Assembly: GCA_963798275.1 (NCBI GenBank)
Contig: CAWCTB010000033.1
Coordinates: forward strand, 3,444-67,443
Source of the DNA: CAWCTB01 sp963798275
GTDB lineage: Bacteria > Acidobacteriota > Terriglobia > Terriglobales > Acidobacteriaceae
Direction: 5' to 3'
Length of the DNA stretch: 64,000 nt
A model generated the notes under the pieces. That model saw nothing but the letters and a program-made list of their open reading frames with translations. It was not told where the DNA came from and did no database searches. The position numbers and the translations under genes were made by a program. Shown piece after piece: positions 18,495 through 27,563 of the stretch (position 1 is the first letter of the stretch; each line of letters starts with the position of its first letter).

Positions 18495-19097
18495 GTGCAG
18501 ACTGAGCAGAAAGCGGCGCGAGGCGCACGCTTAGCCCACGCTCTTCAGGGTGGTCGTGGCTGGTTGAAGGCGATCTTGCTGTTGGCATCGATTGGCTTCA
18601 GCGCCGCCGTGATTCCTCGCCCTGGATTGGTTTCGCAGTGCCGCGATTCAGCGGACTCTGGCGTCCAAGCGCGAGTCCGCTACCTGTCGAATTCCTGATC
18701 CGGTTCGCCATCATGCTCTGCAACCCGATTGCACCTTCATTGACCACTGGGGTTCGGATTCGTATCCGTTCTTTACCGACAATCTGGGCTTTCGCGACGA
18801 CCGGATTAGAGACGTTCCTGTCACCGACTCCCGGCCTCGGATCTGCGCATCTGGCATGAGTGGTGCCAGGGTAAGTGCAAGCGCTTCGTTTCAGTGTTTC
18901 CCGCTTCCCTCGCAGCGAAGGAGCAATGCCCGCCGAGCCAGCCCGGATGCTGGTACTTGAACCTCTTCGCCTTCGGAGATGTCCATTACAACGCCGCCGG
19001 CAACGCTTTGGTAGCGGATGCTGTGATCAAGAGCCTGGCGGAAACCCCGCCGGTAAAACGCCAGGCGGAACGGGACTCGGCGGGCGGGACTCGGTAA
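18495..19097 (+). pseudogene. Remnant of a third SGNH hydrolase with its centre deleted
   Basis: Coding traces on the plus strand begin at a GTG (18495, preceded by GGGAAGAGAC) with a membrane helix LKAILLLASIGFSAAV, shift frame near 18612 to DWFRSAAIQRTLASKRES, and continue to IDHWGSDSYPFFTDNLGFRD and VTDSRPRI, the segment that in this family comes just before the GDSFT nucleophile block. The next recognisable piece, from about 18838, is LRIWHEWCQGKCKRFVSV, then WYLNLFAFGDVHYNAAGN, the C-terminal DxH block. The nucleophile and the domain core are missing. It is divergent from copies 1 and 2. Confidence 0.65.
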
Positions 19098-19384
19098 TTT
19101 GTTCGATGTGCATGACTCCCGCGCGGCCGGCTCCCTGGGGCCAGAACTGGTAGCCGGACAGCGCGCGGCTTGCGGATCCTGGCTTTCCACTAAACGGCGA
19201 GCTCATTCGGCGTACGGTCGCCGTGAGTTCCAGGTGAATCCGTTGCACAAACCTTCCCGCTACAACAACTTGTCTTCTCACCCTCTTTCCATCCGCGAAT
19301 CATCCTCCGTGCATTGAGCATTTTTCGCCTCCGGAGCACAGTGGGCTCATTCAGAACGGAGCAACGCTCCGGGGAGGTTGAGAA

Positions 19385-19804
19385 ATGAAACGCACAGCTT
19401 ACGGAATTGCAGCGTTGGCGGCCCTGCTACTGATGGCGATGCTTCCTGCCTATGCCCAGCAGACAACGGCCAGGGTGAACATCCCCTTCGCATTCACGGT
19501 GGACGACGTCCTTATGCCCGCTGGCGAGTACCTCATCGCATCGCCCAGCGAGAAGGTGATCAGCATTCAGCGAGTGGGAGGCCCGGAAGTCAAGCTAGCC
19601 ATCACCAATAACGGCCCCGCCGCCAAGTCGGACGGCCGCGCCAAGCTGATCTTCCACAAGTACGGCAGCCTGTACTTCATGGCCTCGGCCTGGATGCCCA
19701 ACGCCGATCACAATCACGAGTTCTTCGCCTCGGCCAGCGAGATCGAAGTGGCCCGCACCACCCCACAGAAGACGTATGAGCTGGCGATGAATACCGCGAA
19801 GTAA
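19385..19804 (+). CDS. Small exported protein of an acidobacterial family, function unknown
   Basis: 139 residues. Signal peptide of about 24 residues ending AYAQ, then ARVNIPFAFTVDDVLMPAGE, a pattern seen in many short exported acidobacterial proteins, followed by alternating beta-type sequence. ATG follows GGGGAGG at good spacing. Flanked by a small hairpin upstream (GGAGC/GCTCC in the leader, about 19361-19373) and a strong terminator, so it is a single-gene unit. No catalytic motif visible. Confidence 0.8.
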   Translation: MKRTAYGIAALAALLLMAMLPAYAQQTTARVNIPFAFTVDDVLMPAGEYLIASPSEKVISIQRVGGPEVKLAITNNGPAAKSDGRAKLIFHKYGSLYFMASAWMPNADHNHEFFASASEIEVARTTPQKTYELAMNTAK

Positions 19805-19828
19805 AGTCGGCAAGGTAACCAACGAATG

Positions 19829-19853
19829 AAGCCCGGAGCCATCCGGGCTTTTC
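19829..19853 (+). terminator. Rho-independent terminator
   Basis: Nine-base stem AAGCCCGGA/TCCGGGCTT, four-base loop, then TTTCTT, 25 bases after the stop codon. Confidence 0.85.
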
Positions 19854-19894
19854 TTGCCATGAACTTTTCACATTGCACTATAACGAATTCTTCT

Positions 19895-20040
19895 TGTCAT
19901 CCTGAGCGCAGTCGAAGGACCCCTATGGTCACAACGAGCCTCTCGCGTTGTCATCTCGAGCGCAGCCGAGGGACCCCTCTTCTCGCCATGCCCCTCTCGC
20001 GCCGTAATCTCGATCGCAATGTTGGGTTCCCCACACGAGC
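19895..20040. repeat. Three degenerate tandem copies of an intergenic repeat
   Basis: Units begin near 19895 (TCATCCTGAGCGCAG then tcgaaggaccc), 19950 (TCATCTCGAGCGCAG then ccgagggaccc) and about 20005 (TAATCTCGATCGCAA then tgttgggttcc). Spacing is about 54 bases and decay increases to the right. The whole gap 19805-20117 holds only this and the terminator. Confidence 0.7.
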
Positions 20041-20117
20041 TGGATGCCAGGGTCCCCAGTCAAGCCGAAATTGCTTGCGTGGGTCCTTATCACTGGCGGC
20101 TGACAGCTGACAGCTTC

Positions 20118-22253
20118 CTACCGGTACTCCAAATCCAGCGCGTAGAGTTCGTCCGTCCCGCGATCGAGCAGCACAAGAACGCGGTCGTCAGGGGTTAGCC
20201 CAAACCAGCGATCCCAGTGAAATACCGGAGCCAGGATTTCCATTCCTTCCGCGCTGGCAACCCGTTCCGCACGTCCATCGGGAATTCGGAATTTATAGAT
20301 CGTGTAATTCCAGAAAACGTATAAGCTCCGACCGTCATGGGACCATGTTGGGTCGCCCAGCCAGCTGGGCTTGGGCAACGGCAGTTGCTGCCAGCGGGCA
20401 CTTTCAAAGCTATAAAACCAAAGTTGATTCTCGTCTGCTGTCAGAGCTGCAACGTAACGACCATCCGGCGACCAGCGGGGACTGAACATGTGCTGTGATC
20501 CGGGTATGGTTGTGGACTGCCTGGTGTCCAGATTCAGAATCCGGATGTCTGTTTCGTTATTAATTGCGCCGCCGTAGGCAATGGACTTGCCGTCAGGCGA
20601 CCAGGTGGGATCGGCGGGCAGGAAATCGCCCGCCAGTAAGAGCATTGGGGCGCCGCCATCGGCAGGCACCAGGTAAATCTTGCTTGTCCTTCTGTTAGGC
20701 TCCCTGTCTGGCCCCCACTCCATGAACGCGATGAAACGGCCGTCGGGTGACCATTTGGGGTTAAGGATCACACCCATGGGTGGAAACGCGAGTTGCAGGC
20801 GCTCGCTCCCGTCTGCCCGGCTGCGCCACAGAGTTGCTTCTGGGTAGGTGACGTAAGTGACCCACTGGCCGTCACGGGAAAAATCGATGAACCCGGCGGA
20901 AATCCCGTTGAGATAACTTTGAAACATGCCCGACTTGGCGTCGTACACGCTCAGTTCACCCCGCCTGGTCTCACCGAGGCCGAAGATTTGCTTTCCATCC
21001 TTGCCGGGCGTCCAGAATCGGAAGAAAAGGGGACTGAACGTGAGTTGCGTGGGTCGCGAGGTAAGCTGGAAGGGGCCAAGTCTCGACTCGGTGACGGCCC
21101 AAAGATTAGATCCGTCCTTGTCCTCGCTTACGAACCCATAGAGTCTTCCGTCAGGGCTCCAGAAGCCATCTGAGATCGCCTGCTCATGTTGAGGCAGGAA
21201 GCGATGAAGCCCGCTGCCGTCGAGGCGGCTCTCCCACATCTTGCCGTCGATAGCGAAACGCGTCCTCTGTCCGTCGGGTGAGAATGCGAAGCTCGAGATC
21301 GGGCCCGGTGCAGTCAGCATGGCATGGGGATTGCTGCCGTCCAGGTTGATGGCGAATAGGCGCTTGAGGTCCGAGGACTGGAGGTAGGCGACTTGCTTGC
21401 CCCCTGGCAGAAACGACGGGAAGCGGAGCGGTGGACCCGGAATTTTCCGAAGGGGGCCGCTAGGTAATGAAAAACTATAAGCCGGGGCTTCAAATCTGTT
21501 GGAGGCACTGGACACCAGCAGTTGTGAGCCGTCGTCTGAAATGTCCTGTAGCCGCGGGTTCAGGACTTGCGGTATCTCGATGCGGGAGACTTCGCCGCCC
21601 TTGCTGGCGACCTGCGTCAATGCCACCCCCCTCGCTGCTCCAAGCCAGTCAAGGAAATAGACCCGCGTACCGTCGGTCTTCAATATCGATTTCTTTTGAT
21701 GGCCGGTGCGTGTGAGCTGATGAATGCTGGTCACGACCGGAGTGCGCGGGCGGTAGAGCCGGTAGAGTGTGCCCACCGCGCTTACCAGAATCAACGTGAT
21801 GGCAGCGGCGATTGGCCAGCGCCGGGGTTTGGGGGGCGGGATTTGCGCCGCGCGGTTTGAATCGGCAGGCGTTTCGGGTGCTTCGATTGCCGCCTTCGCA
21901 GTCGAATCAACCCCATTTGGAGCGGCTTCCACCTGCGCGATAAACCGGTAGCCCTTCTTCGGCAGCGTCTCGATGTAGCGCGGCGTATCGGCATCGTCGT
22001 CGAGTGCCTGGCGCAGTTTCTTGATGGCGGTATTCAGGCTGTGCTCGAAATCGACAAACGTATCCTGCGGCCATAGCCGTTGACAGAACTCTTCGCGGGT
22101 GACAACTTCCCCAGGGCGTTCCAGCAGGAGGGATAGCACTTCGATGGGCTGGCCGTGCAGGTTCAACTTCTGGCCCAGCTTGAAAAGTTCTCCGGATGAG
22201 ACATCCAGTTCGAAGGGCCCGCAACGAACTGTCTTGCGAGTGACGACACCCAT
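20118..22253 (-). CDS. Winged-helix regulator with TolB-type beta-propeller sensor domain
   Basis: 711-residue one-component regulator. Residues 1-110 are an OmpR/PhoB-type winged helix (CGPFELDVSSGELFK, then LPKKGYRFIAQVEA), as in CadC. A single transmembrane helix follows at about 150-170 (IAAAITLILVSAVGTLY), and the rest is WD40/TolB propeller blades with repeated SPDGR-type turns (for example KWSPDGRFIAFMEW, SPRWSPDGRYVAAL). Such proteins sense at the periplasmic side and bind DNA without a phosphorelay; the target is unknown. ATG at 22253 (MGVVTRKTVRCG) chosen because the winged helix starts directly after it. Architecture is very common in Acidobacteria. Confidence 0.88.
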   Translation of the reverse strand: MGVVTRKTVRCGPFELDVSSGELFKLGQKLNLHGQPIEVLSLLLERPGEVVTREEFCQRLWPQDTFVDFEHSLNTAIKKLRQALDDDADTPRYIETLPKKGYRFIAQVEAAPNGVDSTAKAAIEAPETPADSNRAAQIPPPKPRRWPIAAAITLILVSAVGTLYRLYRPRTPVVTSIHQLTRTGHQKKSILKTDGTRVYFLDWLGAARGVALTQVASKGGEVSRIEIPQVLNPRLQDISDDGSQLLVSSASNRFEAPAYSFSLPSGPLRKIPGPPLRFPSFLPGGKQVAYLQSSDLKRLFAINLDGSNPHAMLTAPGPISSFAFSPDGQRTRFAIDGKMWESRLDGSGLHRFLPQHEQAISDGFWSPDGRLYGFVSEDKDGSNLWAVTESRLGPFQLTSRPTQLTFSPLFFRFWTPGKDGKQIFGLGETRRGELSVYDAKSGMFQSYLNGISAGFIDFSRDGQWVTYVTYPEATLWRSRADGSERLQLAFPPMGVILNPKWSPDGRFIAFMEWGPDREPNRRTSKIYLVPADGGAPMLLLAGDFLPADPTWSPDGKSIAYGGAINNETDIRILNLDTRQSTTIPGSQHMFSPRWSPDGRYVAALTADENQLWFYSFESARWQQLPLPKPSWLGDPTWSHDGRSLYVFWNYTIYKFRIPDGRAERVASAEGMEILAPVFHWDRWFGLTPDDRVLVLLDRGTDELYALDLEYR

Positions 22254-22402
22254 AGCGTACCCTCGCACCGTCGAACTTACCGCAACGCCCACGGCTTGTC
22301 AGTGACCAACGGGCAAACTGAGTGTGAGAATCCCATTCCGGAAAGAGTCAGAGGATTGGGCGCGGGTTCAAGGGACGCCTGAAGCCCAACGGTCAACCGT
22401 CG

Positions 22403-23192
22403 TTAGGCTGGCGGATAAGGCCCGCGATATCCAATCTGGCTGGAGATGCGCCGCGCCGCATCCTTGATCAGTTCGGCCAGGCGGGGCACGCCGTCGCGGG
22501 TCACCGCCGCGGTGGTGCCGGTGGAAGCGATGCTCGCCTCGACTTCTCCCTTGGCGTTGAAGATCGGCGCGCCCACGCAGCGCACGCCCGAGATTGTTCT
22601 CTTCATCGTCGACGGCATAGCCCAGTGCGCGCACCCGTTCCAGCTCCTTGAGCAGCTTTGCCGGATTGGTGATGGTGAACCGAGTGTTCTTGCGCAGGCC
22701 GCGCTCGGCGATCAGCTTCTCCTGTTCGGCTACGGGCCGGAATGCCAGAATTGCCTTGCCCACCGCGGTGGTGTGGACCGCCAGGCGGCGTCCGATCCAG
22801 GTATCCATCTTGATGAAGCCGGGCGCTTCCACCTTCTCGACGTACACCGCCTCACCATGATCGAGCACCGCCAGGTGCGACGTTATATGGATCTGCTCGA
22901 CCAGCCGCCGCATGATGGGCAGCGCTACTTCCCGCACGTCCACGCCGCTGAGGGCAGCGCGTGAGAGACTCAGGACCTTCACACCCAACCGGTATTTCCC
23001 CGACTCGTCGTCGCGACGGAGGTAGCCGTGCTGCTCCAGGGTTCGCAGGATGTAGCTGGCGGAGCTCTTGGGAATCTTCAACTTGCGGCTGAATTCCGCG
23101 TTCGACAGCCCGTCTTCGCGGTGCGCCGCGGCCTCCAGAATGAGCAGCGTGCGCTCCACGGCGGTCGAGAGACTCTCGGTTTCGCGGGGCAT
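22403..23192 (-). CDS. IclR-family transcriptional regulator (one frameshift)
   Basis: N-terminal winged helix (LSNAEFSRKLKIPKSSASYI) and C-terminal ligand-binding IclR domain (VEKVEAPGFIKMDTWIGRR, then GVRCVGAPIFNAKGEVEASI). The two parts of the effector domain are in different frames; removing one A near 22593 restores them. ATG at 23192 chosen over an upstream open frame that has no RBS. The gene is divergent from isocitrate lyase across 224 bases that hold two copies of GTTCA-N6-TGAAC. In enterobacteria IclR represses the glyoxylate-shunt operon, so control of aceA here is a reasonable inference from family and context. Confidence 0.85.
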
Positions 23193-23246
23193 GTTACCTG
23201 AGTTTACCAGTGCCGTATCGGGAATCGTGCGACAAAATGAATTAGT

Positions 23247-23262
23247 GTTCAGTATTTTGAAC
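23247..23262. promoter_or_regulatory. Putative IclR operator 1
   Basis: 16-base inverted repeat GTTCA-gtattt-TGAAC, 55 bases upstream of the iclR start. Same arms and spacing as operator 2. Confidence 0.55.
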
Positions 23263-23294
23263 GTAAGGCTTGCCGGCTGGCCAGCGCGCGCTAC

Positions 23295-23335
23295 CATTCG
23301 TACACCATTCCGAATGATTGTTCAATAGGTTGAAC
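23295..23335. promoter_or_regulatory. Putative IclR operator 2 with adjoining dyad
   Basis: 23320-23335 reads GTTCA-ataggt-TGAAC (extending to GTTCAA/TTGAAC), 81 bases before the aceA start. Just upstream, 23295-23316, is a second dyad CATTCG-N10-CGAATG of different sequence. Positions suit repression of aceA. Confidence 0.55.
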
Positions 23336-23416
23336 ATCGCCGGAAATGAGGTCGCACCGGTCTTCAACCCGCGTCGAGACTTCTACTCCAAAGGATCACG
23401 AGAGGAGATCACAGTA

Positions 23417-24824
23417 ATGAAGCCCCATCTGCCCACCACCGACCTGACCAAAAACTGGAAGACCAGCCCGCGCTGGTCCGGAATCACCCGGCCTTATAGC
23501 GCGGCCGACGTCGACCGCCTGCGCGGCACGTTGACCATCGAATACACCCTGGCGCGCCTCGGCGCCGAGCGGCTCTGGGAACTGCTGCACGGCGAGAACT
23601 ACGTCAACGCGCTGGGCGCCATGAGCGGGAACCAGGCGGTACAGATGGTGGCGGCCGGACTGAAGGCCATCTACGTCAGCGGCTGGCAGGTCGCGGCCGA
23701 CGCCAACAACGCGGGACAGATGTATCCCGACCAGAGCCTCTACCCTTCCGACTCGGTACCCAACCTGGTGCGGCGGCTGCAACAACGCGCTGCTGCGCGC
23801 CGACCAGGTCCATCACGCCGAAGGCAAGAACGGCATCAACTGGTTCGTGCCCCTCATCGCTGACGCGGAAGCCGGCTTTGGCGGAACCCTGAACGCGTAC
23901 GAGCTGATGAAGGCGATGATCGAGGCGGGCGCGGCTTGTGTTCACTTCGAAGACCAGTTGTCGTCGGCCAAGAAGTGCGGACACCTGGGCGGCAAGGTCC
24001 TGGTGCCGACGCAGGAGGCGGTGCAGAAACTGATTGCAGCCCGGCTGGCCGCCGACGTGATGGGCGTGCCCACGCTGGTGCTGGCGCGCACCGACGCCAA
24101 CAGCGCCCACCTGCTGACCAGCGATATCGATCCCTACGATCGGCCCTTCTGCACCGGCGAGCGCACCAGCGAGGGCTTCTACGGCATCAAGGGAGGCCTG
24201 GATTCGGCCATCGCCCGCGGCCTCGCCTATGCGCCCTATGCAGACTTGCTATGGTGCGAAACTTCAGAACCGAATATTCGCGAGGCGGAACGCTTCGCCA
24301 CCGCGATCCATGCGAAGTATCCCGGCAAGATGCTGGCGTACAACTGCTCGCCCTCGTTCAACTGGAAGAAGAAGCTGGACGACGCGACCATTGCGCGCTT
24401 CCAGCCCGCCCTGGCTGAGATGGGCTACAAGTTCCAGTTCATCACGCTCGCCGGATTCCACGCTTTGAACCTGAGCATGTTCGAACTGGCTCGCGCTTAC
24501 AAGCAGAAGGGCATGACCGCCTACTCGCGGCTGCAGGAGAAGGAGTTTGCCCGCGAGTTCAGCCACGGCTACTCGGCGGTGAAGCACCAGCGCTTCGTCG
24601 GCACCGGCTACTTCGACGAAGTCACGCAGGTGATCGCCGGCGGCAAATCGTCGACCGTCGCGCTGAAGGAGTCGACCGAGGAAGAGCAATTCCGCGGAAT
24701 GAAGATTCCTGCCAAGGTCATCCCCGTCGGACACGACCCGGCGTGCCGCCCCATTCTCGGCGAGTGTCCGCTGGCCTGCGAGCACGATCACACCAACCAG
24801 GAGTTTTACTCCGCAACCGACTAA
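23417..24824 (+). CDS. aceA: Isocitrate lyase (one frameshift)
   Basis: First enzyme of the glyoxylate shunt; splits isocitrate to succinate and glyoxylate, allowing growth on acetate or fatty acids. Conserved blocks: PRWSGITRPYSAADVDRLRG, YVSGWQVAADAN, DAEAGFGGTLNAYELMK, the catalytic-loop signature KKCGHLGGKVL, and YNCSPSFNWKKKL. A one-base insertion near 23777 (the C of CGGCGGCTGC) shifts the frame between LVRR and NNALLRADQVHHAEGKN; the rest is intact, about 468 residues in all. ATG at 23417 follows GAGAGGAG. Malate synthase is not in the window. Followed by a strong terminator, so a single-gene unit. Confidence 0.93.
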
Positions 24825-24857
24825 CAACGATTCGAGCGCGCAGCAACGGATTGCGCC

Positions 24858-24889
24858 GGCACGGGAACCTGCCTCCCGTGCCATTTTTA
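24858..24889 (+). terminator. Rho-independent terminator of aceA
   Basis: Nine-base stem GGCACGGGA/TCCCGTGCC, seven-base loop, then ATTTTTATT, 33 bases past the stop. Confidence 0.88.
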
Positions 24890-24973
24890 TTGCCGCTGAC
24901 TTTGTTTCGGGCGGGTACGCTCTTTTCAGCAATCGATTTATAGTTCATGCTAGTTGGACTTGGGGAAATAGTC

Positions 24974-25567
24974 ATGAGCGAAGCTAGTGGTGGCTGGACG
25001 ACCGTGGTGCGCCAGCATCCCGAGCGCACGGTCCCACAACGCGCGCAGGAATTCCTGGAGGCCGGGCGTGTGGCCCATGTGGGCTTCGAGTTCGAGGGAC
25101 GGCCTTACGTCATTCCCACGCTGTACCAGTTCTCCGCCTCGCGGCCCGACCGCCTGTTTCTGCACGGAGGCCGCTCCAGCCGCATGGTCAACCATCTCGC
25201 CTCGGGCATTCCAGTGTGCGTGACGATAACCGAGCTCGACGGGCTCGTCTACTCGCGCGACGCCAAGTATCACTCCGCCAACTACCGTAGCGTGATGTGC
25301 TTTGGCCGGGCGCGCATGCTGGAAGACGAGGCGGAAAAGCGCGCCATCTTCGAAGAGATGACGCTGCGCTACTTTCCCGGCCGCACCGCCGGCCAGGACT
25401 ACAACCCCGCACCGCCGGCCCACCTCGCCACCACCGCGCTGCTGGAAGTGCTGATCGAAGAGACCAGCGCCAAGATGCGCGAAGGCGGTCCCAAAGGTCC
25501 CAACGATGCCGACGACGAGGCGTTTGGCACACGCGGAGTGGTTGATCTGCGTGGGAACGGCGAGTAA
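24974..25567 (+). CDS. Pyridoxamine 5'-phosphate oxidase-related FMN-binding protein
   Basis: Split-barrel flavoprotein of the PNPOx-like superfamily. Recognisable blocks: LEAGRVAHVGFEFEGRPYVI, PTLYQFSASRPDRLFLHGG, RMVNHLASGIPVCVTITELD and SANYRSVMCFGRARML, which match the FMN- and dimer-forming strands of the subgroup annotated as nitroimidazole-resistance or general stress FMN-binding proteins. 197 residues. ATG at 24974 chosen (GGGGAAATAGTC ahead); an ATG nine codons upstream is in frame but has no clear RBS. Single gene; substrate unknown. Confidence 0.85.
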   Translation: MSEASGGWTTVVRQHPERTVPQRAQEFLEAGRVAHVGFEFEGRPYVIPTLYQFSASRPDRLFLHGGRSSRMVNHLASGIPVCVTITELDGLVYSRDAKYHSANYRSVMCFGRARMLEDEAEKRAIFEEMTLRYFPGRTAGQDYNPAPPAHLATTALLEVLIEETSAKMREGGPKGPNDADDEAFGTRGVVDLRGNGE

Positions 25568-25617
25568 CTAGCATTTCCGATTCTTTCGGACTACAGCATT
25601 TTCACAGATGGTGTAGA

Positions 25618-25695
25618 CCGAGTCCCCTCAGGGGCTAAAGCCCCACTCCGTTGATGCCAGATGCGGCACGGCTGAAGCCGTGCCCTTTCAAGGCG
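25618..25695. repeat. Two-hairpin intergenic element
   Basis: GGGGC-TAAA-GCCCC at 25631-25644 and GGCACGGCTGAAGCCGTGCC at 25665-25684, then ctttcaa. The same pair in the same order occurs at 27664-27717, 32737-32788 and 61451-61504. Confidence 0.78.
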
Positions 25696-25740
25696 AGACG
25701 TGGACTACATCAACTGTGAAACCGGACTAAGCACGTGCCA

Positions 25741-26277
25741 TCAGGCTCCGGTGGCGAATTGCACATGCATTGGATCGGGCGTGGGGAAATGCCTTCCATC
25801 GGACCACCCGCGATTCTTCCAGATGTCGAACCACCAATCCGGCAGTGTTTTGGTGAGAGGTTTCTTCCGGGGATTGTGTTCCGGGTCCCAATCGATGGCT
25901 ATTCCGTAGGAATGTAGCGACAGCTTGCTGCCGGCAGTAATTTTGCGGAAATTGAATCCGCCGCCGTGCTGATCGAGCCTGCGTTTATGCAGCCAGGCGC
26001 GAATGTCGTCGTCGCTTGGCGAGCCCCCAATCTGCTGCTTCGCTGCGTCCCAGATATCGTCGAGAACGGCGACAAACGAGTCTTCCAGCAAGCGGTGCAT
26101 TCGGATGCCGGACACGGGAACCAGGCCGGTGTCGGATTGGTAGAACAGCCGCCAGACATCTGGCGGAGCTACCTTGCGAATATTGGCGGCCTCCCAGGCT
26201 TCGTTGAGAGTACCGTCCGAATTGGCGGGATTTCCGAAGAGCGCTTCGATTTCAGCCCGTCCGTTTGGGGTTTTCAT
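25741..26277 (-). CDS. M15-family peptidase (D-Ala-D-Ala carboxypeptidase / endolysin-like)
   Basis: 178-residue protein with the zinc-binding signature of LAS metallopeptidases: KLSLHSYGIAIDWDP supplies the His and Asp of SxHxxGxAxD, and DPMHVQFA supplies the second His. The family cleaves peptidoglycan cross-link peptides; phage and bacterial members have similar size. No signal peptide is seen, which is typical of endolysins released by a holin, but no holin or phage genes are nearby. ATG at 26277 has a strong AGGAGG five bases ahead, which decides the start over a longer ORF to 26394. Single gene. Confidence 0.78.
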   Translation of the reverse strand: MKTPNGRAEIEALFGNPANSDGTLNEAWEAANIRKVAPPDVWRLFYQSDTGLVPVSGIRMHRLLEDSFVAVLDDIWDAAKQQIGGSPSDDDIRAWLHKRRLDQHGGGFNFRKITAGSKLSLHSYGIAIDWDPEHNPRKKPLTKTLPDWWFDIWKNRGWSDGRHFPTPDPMHVQFATGA

Positions 26278-26605
26278 GTGAGTTCCTCCTGCCGCCTCAT
26301 CGTAATACAACTGCGACCGGATAGCCCTGGAAACCCGGCATGTCGGACACGCCGGGGAAATCGTCCAAGGGACTGCCCACGCGAGCTTGGCCACAAGAAA
26401 AGCCTAGACAAGAATTCGAGCGTTCCCGGAGTAATTAGCTCGCCGGAACTTCGCTTGAACGGGGTCAGCCGACGGGGATGAGGTTGTTAAAATCTGCCAG
26501 ATTTGTTTTTGCGCCCCTCCTGTGTTTTCAGTCACTTGGCTCGAAATTGCTCGCATCCTATTGATTTTATTGGTGGTTATAGCTATCCATATCAGCCGCT
26601 TGGAG

Positions 26606-27517
26606 TTAGGCGGTGGAGTTGGCCTCCCTTGGCGCCTTTTCGGCGGTTTCGGACGAGAGGTGGTCGGCGGGTGCGGGTGGCTTTTTGGTTGAGGCGTCGG
26701 CCGGTTCAGAGGCGAGAGTTCCGACGGCGGGCGTGGATTGCGTCGACCCGGTGGCGGGGGAGGGGTGCTTGGCTTTGGCCGCGGCGAGCTGTTCGGCGAC
26801 CAATTGTTGGGCGGCGAGCTGGAGGTTGCGAAGCTGGGCGGCGGCGGAGTAGCGCTGGTAGTCGGCGCGGGCCTTTTTGCGCTGCTCGCGACGGCGGGCG
26901 TTGGCCTCTTGCTGGGCGGCGCGCTTCAGCATGGCGGCTTCACCCTGGGTGGTTTCCAACTCGATCAGCTCCACGTCCTCGGGGGTGATCTGGTAGGCGG
27001 GGAAGGCAACGCTGCTGGTGGGATCGGGACCGGCCAGAACAGGGGCGTCGGGAGGAGCCTCGGCGGCGACGGGTTCGGGCGGGGGGAAGGCGACCTCGGG
27101 CCGCTGGTCGATGTCGAGGTCCTGGGGCAGACCGAATTCAGTTTCGAAATTCTTATAGTGAGCAAGATAAGTTTCGGAGTGATCGTTCACGTAGACGCTG
27201 GCCCGCCATAAGGGGTAGTCCTTGAGGTTTTTGGCGGCCTGGCGGAGGGCACTGAGGATGAGCTGAGCGCGGCGGGGATCGATCAGGTCGGCGGCCAGGG
27301 CTTCGACGATTTGGGTGAGGGAGGACTGCACGGCGTGCATGTCTTCCAGAGGCGGGAGATCGAAGAGGTAGCGCTGGTTGCGGGCGCGGGCCTGGGCCAT
27401 GCGCATGAGGCGTCCGCGATAGCGGAGGTGGTAGCAGCAGTAGTCGCGGCCTTTGACGGCGGCGGATTCGCAGAAGTATCCGTTGTCGTGGACGTGGTTG
27501 CAGGTTTTGTAGGACAT
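26606..27517 (-). CDS. Unknown protein with N-terminal Cys/His motif and Ala-rich coiled coil
   Basis: 303 residues. The N-terminus is Cys/His-rich (TCNHVHDNGYFCESAAV, then RDYCCYHLRYRGR), which looks like a zinc-binding finger. A helical block follows (residues 60-110, SSLTQIVEALAADLIDPRRA), then a Pro/Ala-rich linker and a long charged/Ala-rich helix likely to form a coiled coil (AMLKRAAQQEANARRREQRK). I have the impression that proteins of this layout are common in Acidobacteria, but know no function for them. ATG follows AAGGAGcccactc. Its leader contains a four-unit 7-bp tandem repeat (27535-27563). No signal peptide, so cytoplasmic. Confidence 0.75.
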   Translation of the reverse strand: MSYKTCNHVHDNGYFCESAAVKGRDYCCYHLRYRGRLMRMAQARARNQRYLFDLPPLEDMHAVQSSLTQIVEALAADLIDPRRAQLILSALRQAAKNLKDYPLWRASVYVNDHSETYLAHYKNFETEFGLPQDLDIDQRPEVAFPPPEPVAAEAPPDAPVLAGPDPTSSVAFPAYQITPEDVELIELETTQGEAAMLKRAAQQEANARRREQRKKARADYQRYSAAAQLRNLQLAAQQLVAEQLAAAKAKHPSPATGSTQSTPAVGTLASEPADASTKKPPAPADHLSSETAEKAPREANSTA

Positions 27518-27534
27518 GAGTGGGCTCCTTGAGC

Positions 27535-27563
27535 AGTTTCAAGTTTCGAGTTTCGAGTTTCGA
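27535..27563. repeat. 7-bp tandem repeat, four units
   Basis: GTTTCAA followed by three exact GTTTCGA units and a partial one, ending about 10 bases upstream of the Shine-Dalgarno sequence of the gene at 26606-27517. Confidence 0.8.
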
